The notes beneath the pieces were generated by a model. That model did not search any database and was not told the DNA's origin. It was given only the letters and a program-made list of their open reading frames with translations. The position numbers were made by a program, and so were the translations under genes. A stretch of 64,000 bases of DNA from Trifolium pratense (Eukaryota; Streptophyta; Magnoliopsida; Fabales; Fabaceae), in NCBI RefSeq assembly GCF_020283565.1, contig NC_060065.1, positions 27,206,409-27,270,408 on the forward strand, in the 5' to 3' direction. This document shows, piece after piece, positions 45,822 to 58,333 of the stretch (within the stretch, counting starts at the first letter, position 1; each line of letters begins with the position of its first letter).

Positions 45822-46110
45822 CAAAGTATAGATTGATTAAAGCTATAGCTAATTAGCAAAATGTTATCTAGTTAGTTAGAAAACTAGCAACACAAGTTAG
45901 TGAGTTAGTTGTGATTTTATTAGTTAGATGAGGTAGTTATAAGTTTGTTAGATCTATCTCATCTATATAAGACTCATTACACTTGTATCATTAACCAATT
46001 TCAATCAATCATATACTGTATTCCTTTCATCTTCTTTACAAGCTAGAGCTTGCTTTCTCCATCAATGGAGTTTTATTCTTTACTTTTGGTATCAGCTTTA
46101 TTCTTTGATA
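45819..46110 (+). repeat. 3' LTR of copia A
   Basis: It is identical to the 5' LTR except at two positions, and is preceded by CTTGAGGGGG. The last pol codon overlaps its first three bases. Confidence 0.93.
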
Positions 46111-46739
46111 AATGCAGTAGTCGAAGATTGAAGAAATCAAATAATTTGTGTCCTGATTTGTTCAGTCTTAATGCTTTGACAACAATTGCTAAGACAATCA
46201 CTTGCTAGAGTCAAAATGCACTCCTATAATGCATAAGCAACTATTATTTATTAGTATGAATGGATCGATTATACTCTCATATTTGTAGTATATTGATTAA
46301 AACTAGCAGTCAGCTTCATGTTTTCTATAGATTACTTATTAATGTATTAGGCGTGAATGCTCTGCCATTCAATACACATTTTCTGTGGCTTCACATGCAG
46401 TCTCATTCACCTAATACCTTGCAGCTCTAAGCACAATTTTTATATATTGAAATCTGGCCTATCCTTTTGCTTATGAATTGATTGATTGTTATACAAGATA
46501 TATGTGTGACTGTAGGGTAGTGTAGCAACAAATTCCAACGAGTTACAACTCTTATCACTGCAAATATTATTTGAATATTATATATAATACCTTAATATGT
46601 TAATAAAGAATAACAACCATATTTTTTCATATACTTCCAGTATTGATTTAATGTTTGTAGTTCCATCTGTACCGACTACTTTCAAGTTCGCTATATTTAT
46701 GTTGATTTCACTTTTATTTTTTTTATTTGCAATTTTTAT
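46111..46739. other. Unique-looking non-coding DNA right of copia A
   Basis: The first bases complete the presumed terminal exon (stop within a few codons) and the rest may be its 3' UTR. No other gene is seen. Confidence 0.4.
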
Positions 46740-46805
46740 TATAAGAATTTCAATCGTATACCTTACACTCCACAAAATTCGTGCAACGCATGGGTCGGAG
46801 TCCAG
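46740..46805 (+). mobile_element. Degenerate Helitron 3' terminus
   Basis: TTCGTGCAACGCATGGGTCG followed by GAGTCCAG and T aligns with the end at 48558-48585, and GTATACCTTACA lies upstream of both. The CTAG has become CCAG and the hairpin is imperfect. Confidence 0.45.
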
Positions 46806-47244
46806 TAATATATAAGCTTGTATATACAAACAAATCTTAAACCTAATTTGTTTTCCCTCCACTTTTATCTTGCAGTTTTTTATTATCCCTTCACTTTTAT
46901 CTTGCAGTTTTTTATTAAAAAAATATAATTTTATCTTGACTAGGATTCGAACCAGCAACCTTTCATCGCAATAGAACATTTCAACCATTATGGCAAGAAG
47001 ACCAATTGTGATTAAAATTATGTCCATAAAGTGTTAAACACCATCAATTTTCATAGGAAATATTTTGTACGACAATTAAGAACACATCAAATTTCATTGC
47101 ACAATTTAAACAATTAAAAACCGATAATTAAAAATCTAGCAAATCATCAAATTATACATTTTCTTAGTGTTTTATTTTACGAAAAAACTTACATTTTTTT
47201 TACCCTAATTCAATATTTTTGGTTTTTTTATCGATTTCAACATG
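46806..47244. other. Non-coding spacer with a short tandem repeat and a tRNA-like module
   Basis: CACTTTTATCTTGCAGTTTT occurs twice at about 46860 and 46889. The minus strand at 46940-47012 carries a pol III-like A/B box pair. The minus-strand open frame at 46578-47027 has no recognisable product. Confidence 0.5.
46940..47012 (-). ncRNA. tRNA-derived (SINE-like) fragment
   Basis: On the minus strand an A-box-like TTGCCATAATGG (46996-46985) is followed about 32 bp later by a perfect B box GGTTCGAATCC (46953-46943). No full cloverleaf is evident. It is probably a SINE remnant. Confidence 0.45.
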
Positions 47245-48419
47245 TACCATAGTTCCCAAAAGCCATTTGGTGCTATTAATACAAAAAGCAAAGCTCGTTA
47301 TATGGGATGAAGCACCAATGATGCACAAACACTGCTTCAAAGCTGTTGATCGAACTTTAAAAGATATTTTCAAGTCTGTTGATGAAAAATATAAACACAT
47401 TCCCTTCGGTGGAATAATTGTTGTTTTTGGCGAAGATTTTAGAAAAATTCTACCAGTAATACCCGAAGCTACAAGGCCAGAAGTTGTTCATGCTACTATT
47501 AATTCTTCGGTTCTTTGGAATTTTTGTGAAGTTTTAACATTGAGTAAAAACATGAGACTTCTCGGTGGTGCTTCGACTGCAGACGTTGAACAAAGAAGAT
47601 TGTTTTTTTAATGGGTTTTGGGTGTTGGCAATGGAGAAATTGGAGATGACAACGACGATGATTTAGAACTTGACATTCCATCAGATTTATTTGATTCCAA
47701 ATTCAGGTGATCCTCTTGCTTCTATTGTTGAAAGAACGTATCCTCAACTTTTACAAAAACATGAACGATATAACGTATTTCCAACATAGAGCTATACTAG
47801 TTCCTAAAAATTCAATAGTCGACACAATAAATGATTATATGTTGGATTTAATTCCTGGTGAAGAAGAAACATATTTTAGTTACGATACTCCACTCGCACA
47901 TAATGTAGATGGTCAAACAGTGGATGATGTTCATACTCCCGAATTTTTGAACACAATTTCTACATTGGGACTTCCAAATCACAAGTTGAAACTTAAAGTT
48001 GGAGTTCCAGTTATGCTATTAAGGAATTTGAATAAAAAAATTAGGATTATGCAATGGAACAAGACTTATTATTACGGGATTGGGTAAACGTGCTCTTCAA
48101 GGAAAAGTTATTTCATGAAGTAATATTATTACCTAGATTTTCTCCGACACCATCTGACGTAAGCATTCCTTTTAAATTTCAACGGAGACAATTTCCCTTA
48201 ATGATTTCTTTTGCGATGACTATTAATAAGAGTCCAGAACAATTTTTAAAGCATGTTGAGATATATCTTCTGTCACCAGTGTTTTCTCATGGTCAGTTGT
48301 ATGTTGTGATTTCAAGAGTTACTTCTAGAGAAAGATTAAAAATATTGATCATCAACGATGGTGAAGATACGACTAAGACTTCGAATGTGGTCTATAAGAA
48401 AATCTTCCGTAATATACCA
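47245..48419 (+). pseudogene. Helitron PIF1-type helicase, 5'-truncated and frameshifted
   Basis: Three plus-strand fragments in succession match the C-terminal part of Helitron RepHel helicases. 47245-47611 has Walker B (WDEAPMMHK) and GGIIVVFGEDFRKILPVIP. 47770-48050 has LVPKNSIVDTINDYM and the LKVGVPVMLLRNL region. 48100-48419 ends in a motif VI-like GQLYVVISRVTSRERLKI. The Walker A helicase part and the Rep nuclease domain are missing, and frames change near 47600, 47720 and 48060. It is a dead fragment. The Helitron 3' end follows 160 bp later. Confidence 0.87.
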
Positions 48420-48540
48420 TAATTTCCTTTGTATGAATATTTATCCAAAATTATTGTTGAACTATCGTTTAATGTTACACAACTTTTTTCGTATACCTTA
48501 CATTATTTCAATTATCATATTTTATTTTATCATTACATAT

Positions 48541-48585
48541 CTTACATCTAATTAGACACGTGCACCGCACAGGTCGATGTTCTAG
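48541..48585 (+). mobile_element. Helitron 3' terminus belonging to the helicase fragment
   Basis: GTGC-ACC-GCAC forms a small hairpin at 48560-48570 and CTAG lies at 48582-48585, followed by T. Position and strand fit the helicase remnant immediately upstream. Confidence 0.7.
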
Positions 48586-48659
48586 TTTGCATAAATTCAA
48601 ATAGTCACCACAACATCAATCTACCATGAGGTTTATGCATAACAAGTAAATCAAAAAGT

Positions 48660-49332
48660 GGATTAAAATTTCATCGGGACAATATTTCACCATCTCAGTT
48701 TATAAAGCCAATAGTAATTGAACTTAATAGTCACGAAGATAACAATTAACCATTTCAAAATGTATTAAGCCAATATCAATAAAACGTGAAGTCATCGAGA
48801 CAACAATTATAATTTACATAGTCAATAACAATTGAACTTAAGCGTTAAGGAGGCAACATTAACCATCTCAAAATAACAATTGCACTTAACAGTCATCGAG
48901 TCAACATTTATCCATCTCAAAATTTATTGGACTTTAACGATCATCGAGGTAACATATATCCATCTCATAATTTATTTAGCCAATAACAACGGAAATCATC
49001 GAGGCAACGTTTAACCATCTCAAAATTTATCGGACTTTAAGGGTCATCGAGGCAACATATAACCATCATATAATTTATTTAACCAATAGCAATGGGACTT
49101 AAGATCATTGAGTCAACATTTAACCATCTCAAAATTTATTGGACATATTGAGGCAACATATAATAATCTCATAATTTTTTTAGCCAATAACAATGGGACT
49201 TAAAGATCGTCGCGGCAACATATAATCATCTCAAGATAATTTACATAGTCAATAGCAACTAGATTTAAGAGTCATCGGGACAACATACAATCAACTCAAA
49301 TAGAAACTGAACTTAAGGGTCATCGGGACAAC
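48660..49332 (+). repeat. Degenerate minisatellite, unit about 60-75 bp
   Basis: Recurring blocks read GTCATCGAGGCAACAT, AACCATCTCAAAATTTATT, AGCCAATAACAAT and GGACTTAAG, in that order, about ten times with heavy divergence and length variation. It starts shortly after the Helitron end. No coding is seen. Confidence 0.78.
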
Positions 49333-49785
49333 TGTAACAACCCAACTAAATTGTCTAGAATATTTAGTCGAGATATTAATAATTGAATCTGAGTACATTA
49401 AAATTACAGAATAAATTAATTGAATTACAAGATATCACATGAATAACGTGATAATCTGTTACAATACAGCGGAAGAGAATTAAATTCTAACTTAACAGAT
49501 TAACATAAAAACAAAGAAGAAGACGATAGTCTCCTAATCCGATAATCCAAGCTCAACCTCGATCATCAGTTCCTGCCTGGTCCTTGCTCCGGTTAACCTG
49601 TTTACCTAAAAAAATTGAAAGTCGTGGGATGAGACTACTAAGCCTCAGTGAGCTCCTACTACCCAACTACTGGTGACTACATCGGGGCAACTGAAACTAA
49701 TAGTTTCTAACTTTAACCTGAACCTGAACCTGAATATCTAATTGTCTAATCGTGACATAATCCTGAAGTTTTCATAATATGATAA
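49333..49785. mobile_element. Fragment of a gypsy-type LTR
   Basis: It starts TGTAACAACCCAAC, like the LTR start at 4784, and contains ACAGCGGAAGAG and GTGGGATGAGACTACTAAGC with CTCAGTGAGCTCC. These are blocks I associate with chromovirus LTRs. It is cut on the right by a Helitron end. Orientation is uncertain because such LTR ends are inverted. Confidence 0.45.
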
Positions 49786-49814
49786 CTAGCTGGACACCCG
49801 TGCGTCCGCACGGG
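49786..49814 (-). mobile_element. Helitron 3' terminus, minus strand
   Basis: Read on the minus strand, a perfect 7-bp-arm hairpin (CCCGTGC / GCACGGG, 4-base loop) is followed by TGTCCAG and CTAG, then T. The element body would extend to the right. Confidence 0.68.
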
Positions 49815-49969
49815 AGTCGTGGCGTTGCCGCTCCTCACTTGGTAACATGAAATAATAATTTACTGGAAAGTAATTCAAAAGATTAAAAAAAAAAAATCAG
49901 AAAGGATATAATATTTGGTAAAAAAAATAGAAAAAGAACAATGGTAAAACCATCACAAAAAAACCTCAG

Positions 49970-51060
49970 ATATCCGTATTAGTATAATATAAATTTTGTT
50001 CAAAAAAAAAATATAAATATAGATAATGGAGAAATCATGAAAAAAATAGGTTACCTTATTAATATATTAGTAAAAACATCGTCTTGTAAAAATAACCAAA
50101 AATTTATGTCTGTGTATTCAATATATGAGTATAAATATAGTCCCGTAAAAATTATTAGAAAATAGACAACCTTATTAATATGTTAGTGAAAATATAGGAC
50201 TCACAAAAATCATCAAAATAATTAGGTCACCGTATTAAATATTAAATATCAGTATAACCCGTAAAATTGTAAAAAAAATATATTTCCATGTTAATATATG
50301 AGTATAAATATAGGTTCCGTATATATTATAAAGAACATGCAAGCTTATTAATATGAGTAAAAAACATAGGTCACAAAAAATTACACAAAGCATTAGGTCA
50401 TTGTATTAACATATGCATATAAATATAAATCTCACAATAAATAGTAAAAAACTTGAAACTTTATTAATAAGAGTAAAAGCATATAGCCCTGCAGAAATCA
50501 CACAAAAGATTAGATTTTTGTGTTAATATATGAGTATAAATATATGTCATGTAGAAATTATGAAAGAATTGACAACCTTATTAATATATTAATAAAAAAC
50601 ATAGGTCTCATAAAAATTAACAAAATAATTAGGTTCCTGTATTAATATATGATCTACTATAACCCGTAAAATTATAAAAAATTAAACAATTTTATTAAAT
50701 TATGATTAAAAATATAAATCTTGTAGAAAATAAAAACAAAAAAGGTTCTGGTATTAATATATGAGTATAAATATATGTGCTACATAAATTATTAAAGAAC
50801 AGAAAACCTTATTAATAAGAAGAAAAACATAGGTCCCTAAGAATTCACACAAAAGATGATGTCCCCGTATTAATATATGAGTATAACTCGTAAAATTAAT
50901 AAAAATATATACAACTTTATTAATATATGAGTAAAAATATAAGACCCGTAAATATAACCAAAAAATTTATGTTCCCATATTAATATGAATATAACTGTAA
51001 ATTATTAAAAAAAAATAGACAACATAATATATTAGTAAAACACAAGTTCCGTGAGACTAA
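49970..51060. repeat. A/T-rich dimeric minisatellite, about 120-bp repeat
   Basis: Two alternating half-units of about 60 bp recur, one around ATTAATATATGAGTATAAAT and one around TTATTAATATATTAGTAAAA with CATAGGTC. Each ends in GTAAAAATTA-type sequence. About eight dimers are legible, strongly diverged. It abuts the minus-strand Helitron end and may be that element's internal minisatellite. Confidence 0.72.
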
Positions 51061-51782
51061 ATATAAATTTTGCATAATGTATTGGTCAATCTATTTCAAA
51101 AGAATGACCAATGTATTGATGACAAGTGAATTTTTTGTTCCGGTTAAAAGGTAATTTATTTCTCAAAAAATTAATTAGTCCTTATATCAACAGCAAAATA
51201 TCTTCCAAAACAAAACTTCTAAAAAAATGTCATTTATTTTTTAACTTTGTATTTAATTCGTTTTTTTTTTAAAACTAAAAGTATCATCCGCACAACCCTG
51301 CAGAGATCAATCCCCTCGAAATGACTGAAAATTCTTATTGTTTTAGTCTCAACATATTTTCGGGAGTTTTTCAATTTTTCTCCCACCATATTCTGATATT
51401 AAAATTAATTAAATATAGGACAAAACTTAGAAACGGTTCTAGTTTTCTCCCACCATATTCTCATATTAAATTAATTAAATATATGACAAAACTTAGAAAC
51501 AGTTCCATAGGTACTGTTGATACTGTTCACCAATTAAAATGCGACACCTGAATTAATTTATTCGTCATGAATAATTTATTAAATTCCGTCAGTTCACTAT
51601 TATCTAAAAATCTAAAAGTGAAACTGGGTTTTTAATTTCCACCGTTGTTATCAACATTGATTGTATCATTGAAAGTGAAATCAACAACAACAATAGTATA
51701 AACATGCCAATAACCCCCAACCATGGAGAGACTTTGATGAAAGACCAACAAACTGAAATCGTTTGAGTCCTCCCATTGATGA

Positions 51783-51817
<35 letters not shown>

Positions 51818-52094
51818 CTACACATATTTTTTTGAATTTTTTTTTTATATTTTTTTAATATCAACTTCATTTATGGACTTCAAGCCAATATTCAATTAAG
51901 TTTGATTTTTAATTCAACTAAATATATTTAAGAACAAAACTTATAAACAGTTCCATAGAAACTTTTTTTTTTTTTACAATCATAGAAATGGTTTTTACTG
52001 TGACCAATTGAAACATGACACATGGATTAATTTATTCCATATCACTAATTTCAATTTTAATAAAATTCACGTTGTCAATTCGAATTTCGTCGAG
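51061..52094. other. Non-coding spacer with a triplicated segment and (AT)n
   Basis: CTCCCACCATATTCT followed by ATTAATTAAATATA and ACAAAACTTAGAAAC occurs at about 51378-51439 and 51440-51506, and a diverged third copy of the right half is at about 51905-52075. An (AT)n run lies at 51785-51814. No gene is seen. Confidence 0.7.
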
Positions 52095-52924
52095 CACTAA
52101 AATAGGCCATAACCCATAAAAACGACCCTAAAATAGGCCAAAAACCATAAAAACGACTACGAACACTAAAATAGGCCATAACCCATAAAAACGACTACAA
52201 CCACCTAAATTGTCAAAAACAAAAGAACGTACATAAAATAGGCCAAAAACATTAAAAACTATTACAAACACTAAAATTGGCCAAAAACCATATAAACGAC
52301 CTAAAATAGGCCAAAAACCATAAAAATGACTACAAACACTAAAATTGGCCAAAAACAATAAAAACAACTACAAAAACTAAAATTGGACAAAAACCATATA
52401 AACGCCCTAAAATAGGCCAAAAACATTAAAAACCACTACAAACATAAAAACGACTACAAACACTAAAATTGGCCAAAAACCATATAAACGACCTAAAATA
52501 GGCCAAAAACCATAAAAACAACTACAAACACCAAAATTGGCCAAAAACCATATAAACGACCTAAAATAGGCCAAAAACCATAAAAACGACTACAAACACT
52601 AAAATTGGCCAAAAACTATATAAACGACCCTAAAATAGGCCAAAAACCATAAAAACGACTACGAACACTAAAATTGGCCATAACCCAGAAAAATGACTAC
52701 AAACACTTAAATTGGCCAAAAACTAAAATAGGCCAAAAACATTAAAACCACTACAAACACTAAAAATTGGCCAAAAACCATAAAAACGACTACAAACACT
52801 AAAATTGGCCAAAATCCATATAAACGACCCTAAAATAGGCCAAAAACCATAAAAACGACTACGAAGACTAAAATAGGCCATAACCCATAAAAACGACTAC
52901 AAACACTTAAATTGGCCAAAAACA

Positions 52925-55900
52925 AAAGAACGTACATAAAATAGGCAAAAAACATTAAAAACCACTACAAACACTAAAATTGGCCAAAAACCATATAAAC
53001 GACCTAAAATAGGCCAAAAACCATAAAAACGACTACAAACACTAAAATTGGCCAAAAACTATATAAACGACCCTAAAATAGGCCAAAAACCATAAAAACG
53101 ACTACAATCACTAAAATTGGCCAAAAACTTATTAAACGACCCTACAATAGGCTAAAAACCATAAAAACAACTACAAACACCAAAATTGGCCAAAATCCAT
53201 ATAAACGACCCTAAAATAGGCCAAAAACCATAAAAACGACTACGAACACTAAAATTGGCCATAACCCAGAAAAATGACTACAAACACTTAAATTGGCCAA
53301 AAACTACAGAACGATCCAAAAATAGGCCAAAAACATTAAAACCACTACAAACACTAAAAATTGGCCAAAATCCATATAAACGACCCTAAAATAGGCCAAA
53401 AACCATAAAAACGACTACGAACACTAAAATTGGCCATAACCCAGAAAAATGACTACAAACACTTAAATTGGCCAAAAACTAAAATAGGCCAAAAACATTA
53501 AAACCACTACAAACACTAAAAATTGGCCAAAAACCATAAAAACGACTACAAACACTAAAATTGGCCAAAATCCATATAAACGACCCTAAAATAGGCCAAA
53601 AACCATAAAAACGACTACGAAGACTAAAATAGGCCATAACCCATAAAAACGACTACAAACACTTAAATTGGCCAAAAACAAAAGAACGTACATAAAATAG
53701 GCAAAAAGCATTAAAAACCACTACAAACACTAAAATTGGCCAAAAACCATATAAACGACCTAAAATAGGCCAAAAACCATAAAAATAACTACAAACACTA
53801 AAATTGGCCAACAATAAAAACAACTACAAAAACTTTAATTGGACAAAAACCATATAAACGACCTAAAATAGGCCAAAAACATTAAAAACCACTACAAACA
53901 TAAAAACGACTACAAACACTAAAATTGGCCAAAAACCATATAAACGACCTAAAATAGGCCAAAAACCATAAAAACAACTACAAACACCAAAATTGGCCAA
54001 AAACCATATAAACGACCTAAAATAGGCCAAAAACCATAAAAACGACTACAAACACTAAAATTGGCCAAAAACTATATAAACGACCCTAAAATAGGCCAAA
54101 AACCATAAAAACGACTACGAACACTAAAATTGGCCATAACCCAGAAAAATGACTACAAACACTTAAATTGGCCAAAAACTAAAATAGGCCAAAAACATTA
54201 AAACCACTACAAACACTAAAAATTGGCCAAAAACCATAAAAACGACTACAAACACTAAAATTGGCCAAAATCCATATAAACGACCCTAAAATAGGCCAAA
54301 AACCATAAAAACGACTACGAAGACTAAAATAGGCCATAACCCATAAAAACGACTACAAACACTTAAATTGGCCAAAAACAAAAGAACGTACATAAAATAG
54401 GCAAAAAACATTAAAAACCACTACAAACACTAAAATTGGCCAAAAACCATATAAACGACCTAAAATAGGCCAAAAACCATAAAAACGACTACAAACACTA
54501 AAATTGGCCAAAAACTATATAAACGACCCTAAAATAGGCCAAAAACCATAAAAACGACTACAATCACTAAAATTGGCCAAAAACTTATTAAACGACCCTA
54601 CAATAGGCTAAAAACCATAAAAACAACTACAAACACCAAAATTGGCCAAAATCCATATAAACGACCCTAAAATAGGCCAAAAACCATAAAAACGACTACG
54701 AACACTAAAATTGGCCATAACCCAGAAAAATGACTACAAACACTTAAATTGGCCAAAAACTACAGAACGATCCAAAAATAGGCCAAAAACATTAAAACCA
54801 CTACAAACACTAAAAATTGGCCAAAATCCATATAAACGACCCTAAAATAGGCCAAAAACCATAAAAACGACTACGAACACTAAAATTGGCCATAACCCAG
54901 AAAAATGACTACAAACACTTAAATTGGCCAAAAACTAAAATAGGCCAAAAACATTAAAACCACTACAAACACTAAAAATTGGCCAAAAACCATAAAAACG
55001 ACTACAAACACTAAAATTGGCCAAAATCCATATAAACGACCCTAAAATAGGCCAAAAACCATAAAAACGACTACGAAGACTAAAATAGGCCATAACCCAT
55101 AAAAACGACTACAAACACTTAAATTGGCCAAAAACAAAAGAACGTACATAAAATAGGCAAAAAGCATTAAAAACCACTACAAACACTAAAATTGGCCAAA
55201 AACCATATAAACGACCTAAAATAGGCCAAAAACCATAAAAATGACTACAAACACTAAAATTGGCCAACAATAAAAACAACTACAAAAACTTTAATTGGAC
55301 AAAAACCATATAAATGACCTAAAATAGGCCAAAAACATTAAAAACCACTACAAACATAAAAACGACTACAAACACTAAAATTGGCCAAAAACCATATAAA
55401 CGACCTAAAATAGGGCAAAAACCATAAAAACGACTACAAACACTAAAATTGGCCAAAAACTATATAAACGACCTTAAAATAGGCCAAAAACCATATAAAC
55501 GACCTAAAATAGGGCAAAAACCATAAAAAAAAAAACGACTACAAACACTAAAATTGGCCAAAAACCATATAAACGACCTAAAATAGGCCAAAAACCATAA
55601 AAATGACTACAAACACTAAAATTGGACAAAAACCATATAAACGACCTAAAATAGGCCAAAAACATTAAAAACCACTACAAACATAAAAACGACTACAAAC
55701 ACTAAAATTGGCCAAAAACCATATAAACGACCTAAAATAGGGCAAAAACCATAAAAAACAACTACAAACACTAAAATTGGCCAAAATCCATATAAAGGAC
55801 CCTAAAATAGGCCAAAAACCATAAAAACGACTACGAACACTAAAATTGGCCATAACCCAGAAAAATGACTACAAACACTTAAATTGGCCAAAAACTACAG

Positions 55901-56070
55901 AACGATCCAAAAATAGGCCAAAAACATTAAAACCACTACAAACACTAAAAATTGGCCAAAATCCATATAAACGACCCTAAAATAGGCCAAAAACCATAAA
56001 AACGACTACGAACACTAAAATAGGCCATAACCCATAAAAACGACTACAACCACCTAAATTGTCAAAAACA
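52925..56070. repeat. Proximal part of the satellite: 1456-bp higher-order repeat
   Basis: The marker AAAGAACGTACATAAAATAGG occurs in variants followed by CAAAAAAC (C) or CAAAAAGC (K). C lies at 52925 and 54381, K at 53681 and 55137, and both pairs are 1456 bp apart. C to K is 756 bp and K to C 700 bp. Confidence 0.88.
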
Positions 56071-58333
56071 AAAGAACGTACATAAAATAGGCCAAAAACC
56101 ATAAAAATGACTACAAACACTAAAATTGGCCAAAAACAATAAAAACAACTACAAAAACTAAAATTGGACAAAAACCATATAAACGCCCTAAAATAGGCCA
56201 AAAACATTAAAAACCACTACAAACATAAAAACGACTACAAACACTAAAATTGGCCAAAAACCATATAAACGACCTAAAATAGGCCAAAAACCATAAAAAC
56301 AACTACAAACACCAAAATTGGCCAAAAACCATATAAACGACCTAAAATAGGCCAAAAACCATAAAAACGACTACAAACACTAAAATTGGCCAAAAACTAT
56401 ATAAACGACCCTAAAATAGGCCAAAAACCATAAAAACGACTACAATCACTAAAATTGGCCAAAAACTTATTAAACGACCCTACAATAGGCTAAAAACCAT
56501 AAAAACAACTACAAACACCAAAATTGGCCAAAATCCATATAAACGACCCTAAAATAGGCCAAAAACCATAAAAACGACTACGAACACTAAAATTGGCCAT
56601 AACCCATAAAAACGACTACAAACACTTAAATTGGCCAAAAACAAAAGAACGTACATAAAATAGGCAAAAAACATTAAAAACCACTACAAACACTAAAATT
56701 GGCCAAAAACCATATAAACGACCTAAAATAGGCCAAAAACCATAAAAACGACTACAAACACTAAAATTGGCCAAAAACTATATAAACGACCCTAAAATAG
56801 GCCAAAAACCATAAAAACGACTACAATCACTAAAATTGGCCAAAAACTTATTAAACGACCCTACAATAGGCTAAAAACCATAAAAACAACTACAAACACC
56901 AAAATTGGCCAAAATCCATATAAACGACCCTAAAATAGGCCAAAAACCATAAAAACGACTACGAACACTAAAATTGGCCATAACCCAGAAAAATGACTAC
57001 AAACACTTAAATTGGCCAAAAACTACAGAACGATCCAAAAATAGGCCAAAAACATTAAAACCACTACAAACACTAAAAATTGGCCAAAATCCATATAAAC
57101 GACCCTAAAATAGGCCAAAAACCATAAAAACGACTACGAACACTAAAATTGGCCATAACCCAGAAAAATGACTACAAACACTTAAATTGGCCAAAAACTA
57201 AAATAGGCCAAAAACATTAAAACCACTACAAACACTAAAAATTGGCCAAAAACCATAAAAACGACTACAAACACTAAAATTGGCCAAAATCCATATAAAC
57301 GACCCTAAAATAGGCCAAAAACCATAAAAACGACTACGAAGACTAAAATAGGCCATAACCCATAAAAACGACTACAAACACTTAAATTGGCCAAAAACAA
57401 AAGAACGTACATAAAATAGGCAAAAAGCATTAAAAACCACTACAAACACTAAAATTGGCCAAAAACCATATAAACGACCTAAAATAGGCCAAAAACCATA
57501 AAAATGACTACAAACACTAAAATTGGCCAACAAAAAAAACAACTACAAAAACTTTAATTGGACAAAAACCATATAAATGACCTAAAATAGGCCAAAAACA
57601 TTAAAAACCACTACAAACATAAAAACGACTACAAACACTAAAATTGGCCAAAAACCATATAAACGACCTAAAATAGGGCAAAAACCATAAAAACGACTAC
57701 AAACACTAAAATTGGCCAAAAACTATATAAACGACCTTAAAATAGGGCAAAAACCATATAAACGACCTAAAATAGGGCAAAAACCATAAAAAAAAAAACG
57801 ACTACAAACACTAAAATTGGCCAAAAACCATATAAACGACCTAAAATAGGCCAAAAACCATAAAAATGACTACAAACACTAAAATTGGACAAAAACCATA
57901 TAAACGACCTAAAATAGGCCAAAAACATTAAAAACCACTACAAACATAAAAACGACTACAAACACTAAAATTGGCCAAAAACCATATAAACGACCTAAAA
58001 TAGGGCAAAAACCATAAAAAACAACTACAAACACTAAAATTGGCCAAAATCCATATAAAGGACCCTAAAATAGGCCAAAAACCATAAAAACGACTACGAA
58101 CACTAAAATTGGCCATAACCCAGAAAAATGACTACAAACACTTAAATTGGCCAAAAACTACAGAACGATCCAAAAATAGGCCAAAAACATTAAAACCACT
58201 ACAAACACTAAAAATTGGCCAAAATCCATATAAACGACCCTAAAATAGGCCAAAAACCATAAAAACGACTACGAACACTAAAATAGGCCATAACTCATAA
58301 AAACGACTACAACCACCTAAATTGTCAAAAACA
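56071..58333. repeat. Satellite higher-order repeat, long form, copy 1 (2263 bp)
   Basis: The marker variant followed by CCAAAAACC (G) starts the unit at 56071; C is at 56644 and K at 57400. The next G is 2263 bp on. Confidence 0.88.

Larger units (their letters stand above)
41055..46110 (+). mobile_element. Ty1/copia retrotransposon A, complete but coding-defective
   Basis: LTRs at 41055-41346 and 45819-46110 are both 292 bp and differ at two positions. The 5-bp target duplication AATGC (41050-41054 and 46111-46115) is perfect. A primer site, leader, gag-pol and a purine tract (CTTGAGGGGG) are in order. The LTR ends are TG...TA, not the usual TG...CA. Coding is broken by frameshifts near 41505 and 43940 and a TGA at 44583. 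Confidence 0.93.

Noticed and set aside
46578..47027. 149-residue minus-strand open frame
   Set aside because: It spans a Helitron terminus and a tRNA-like module and is rich in Ile, Lys and Asn from A/T content. No domain is seen.
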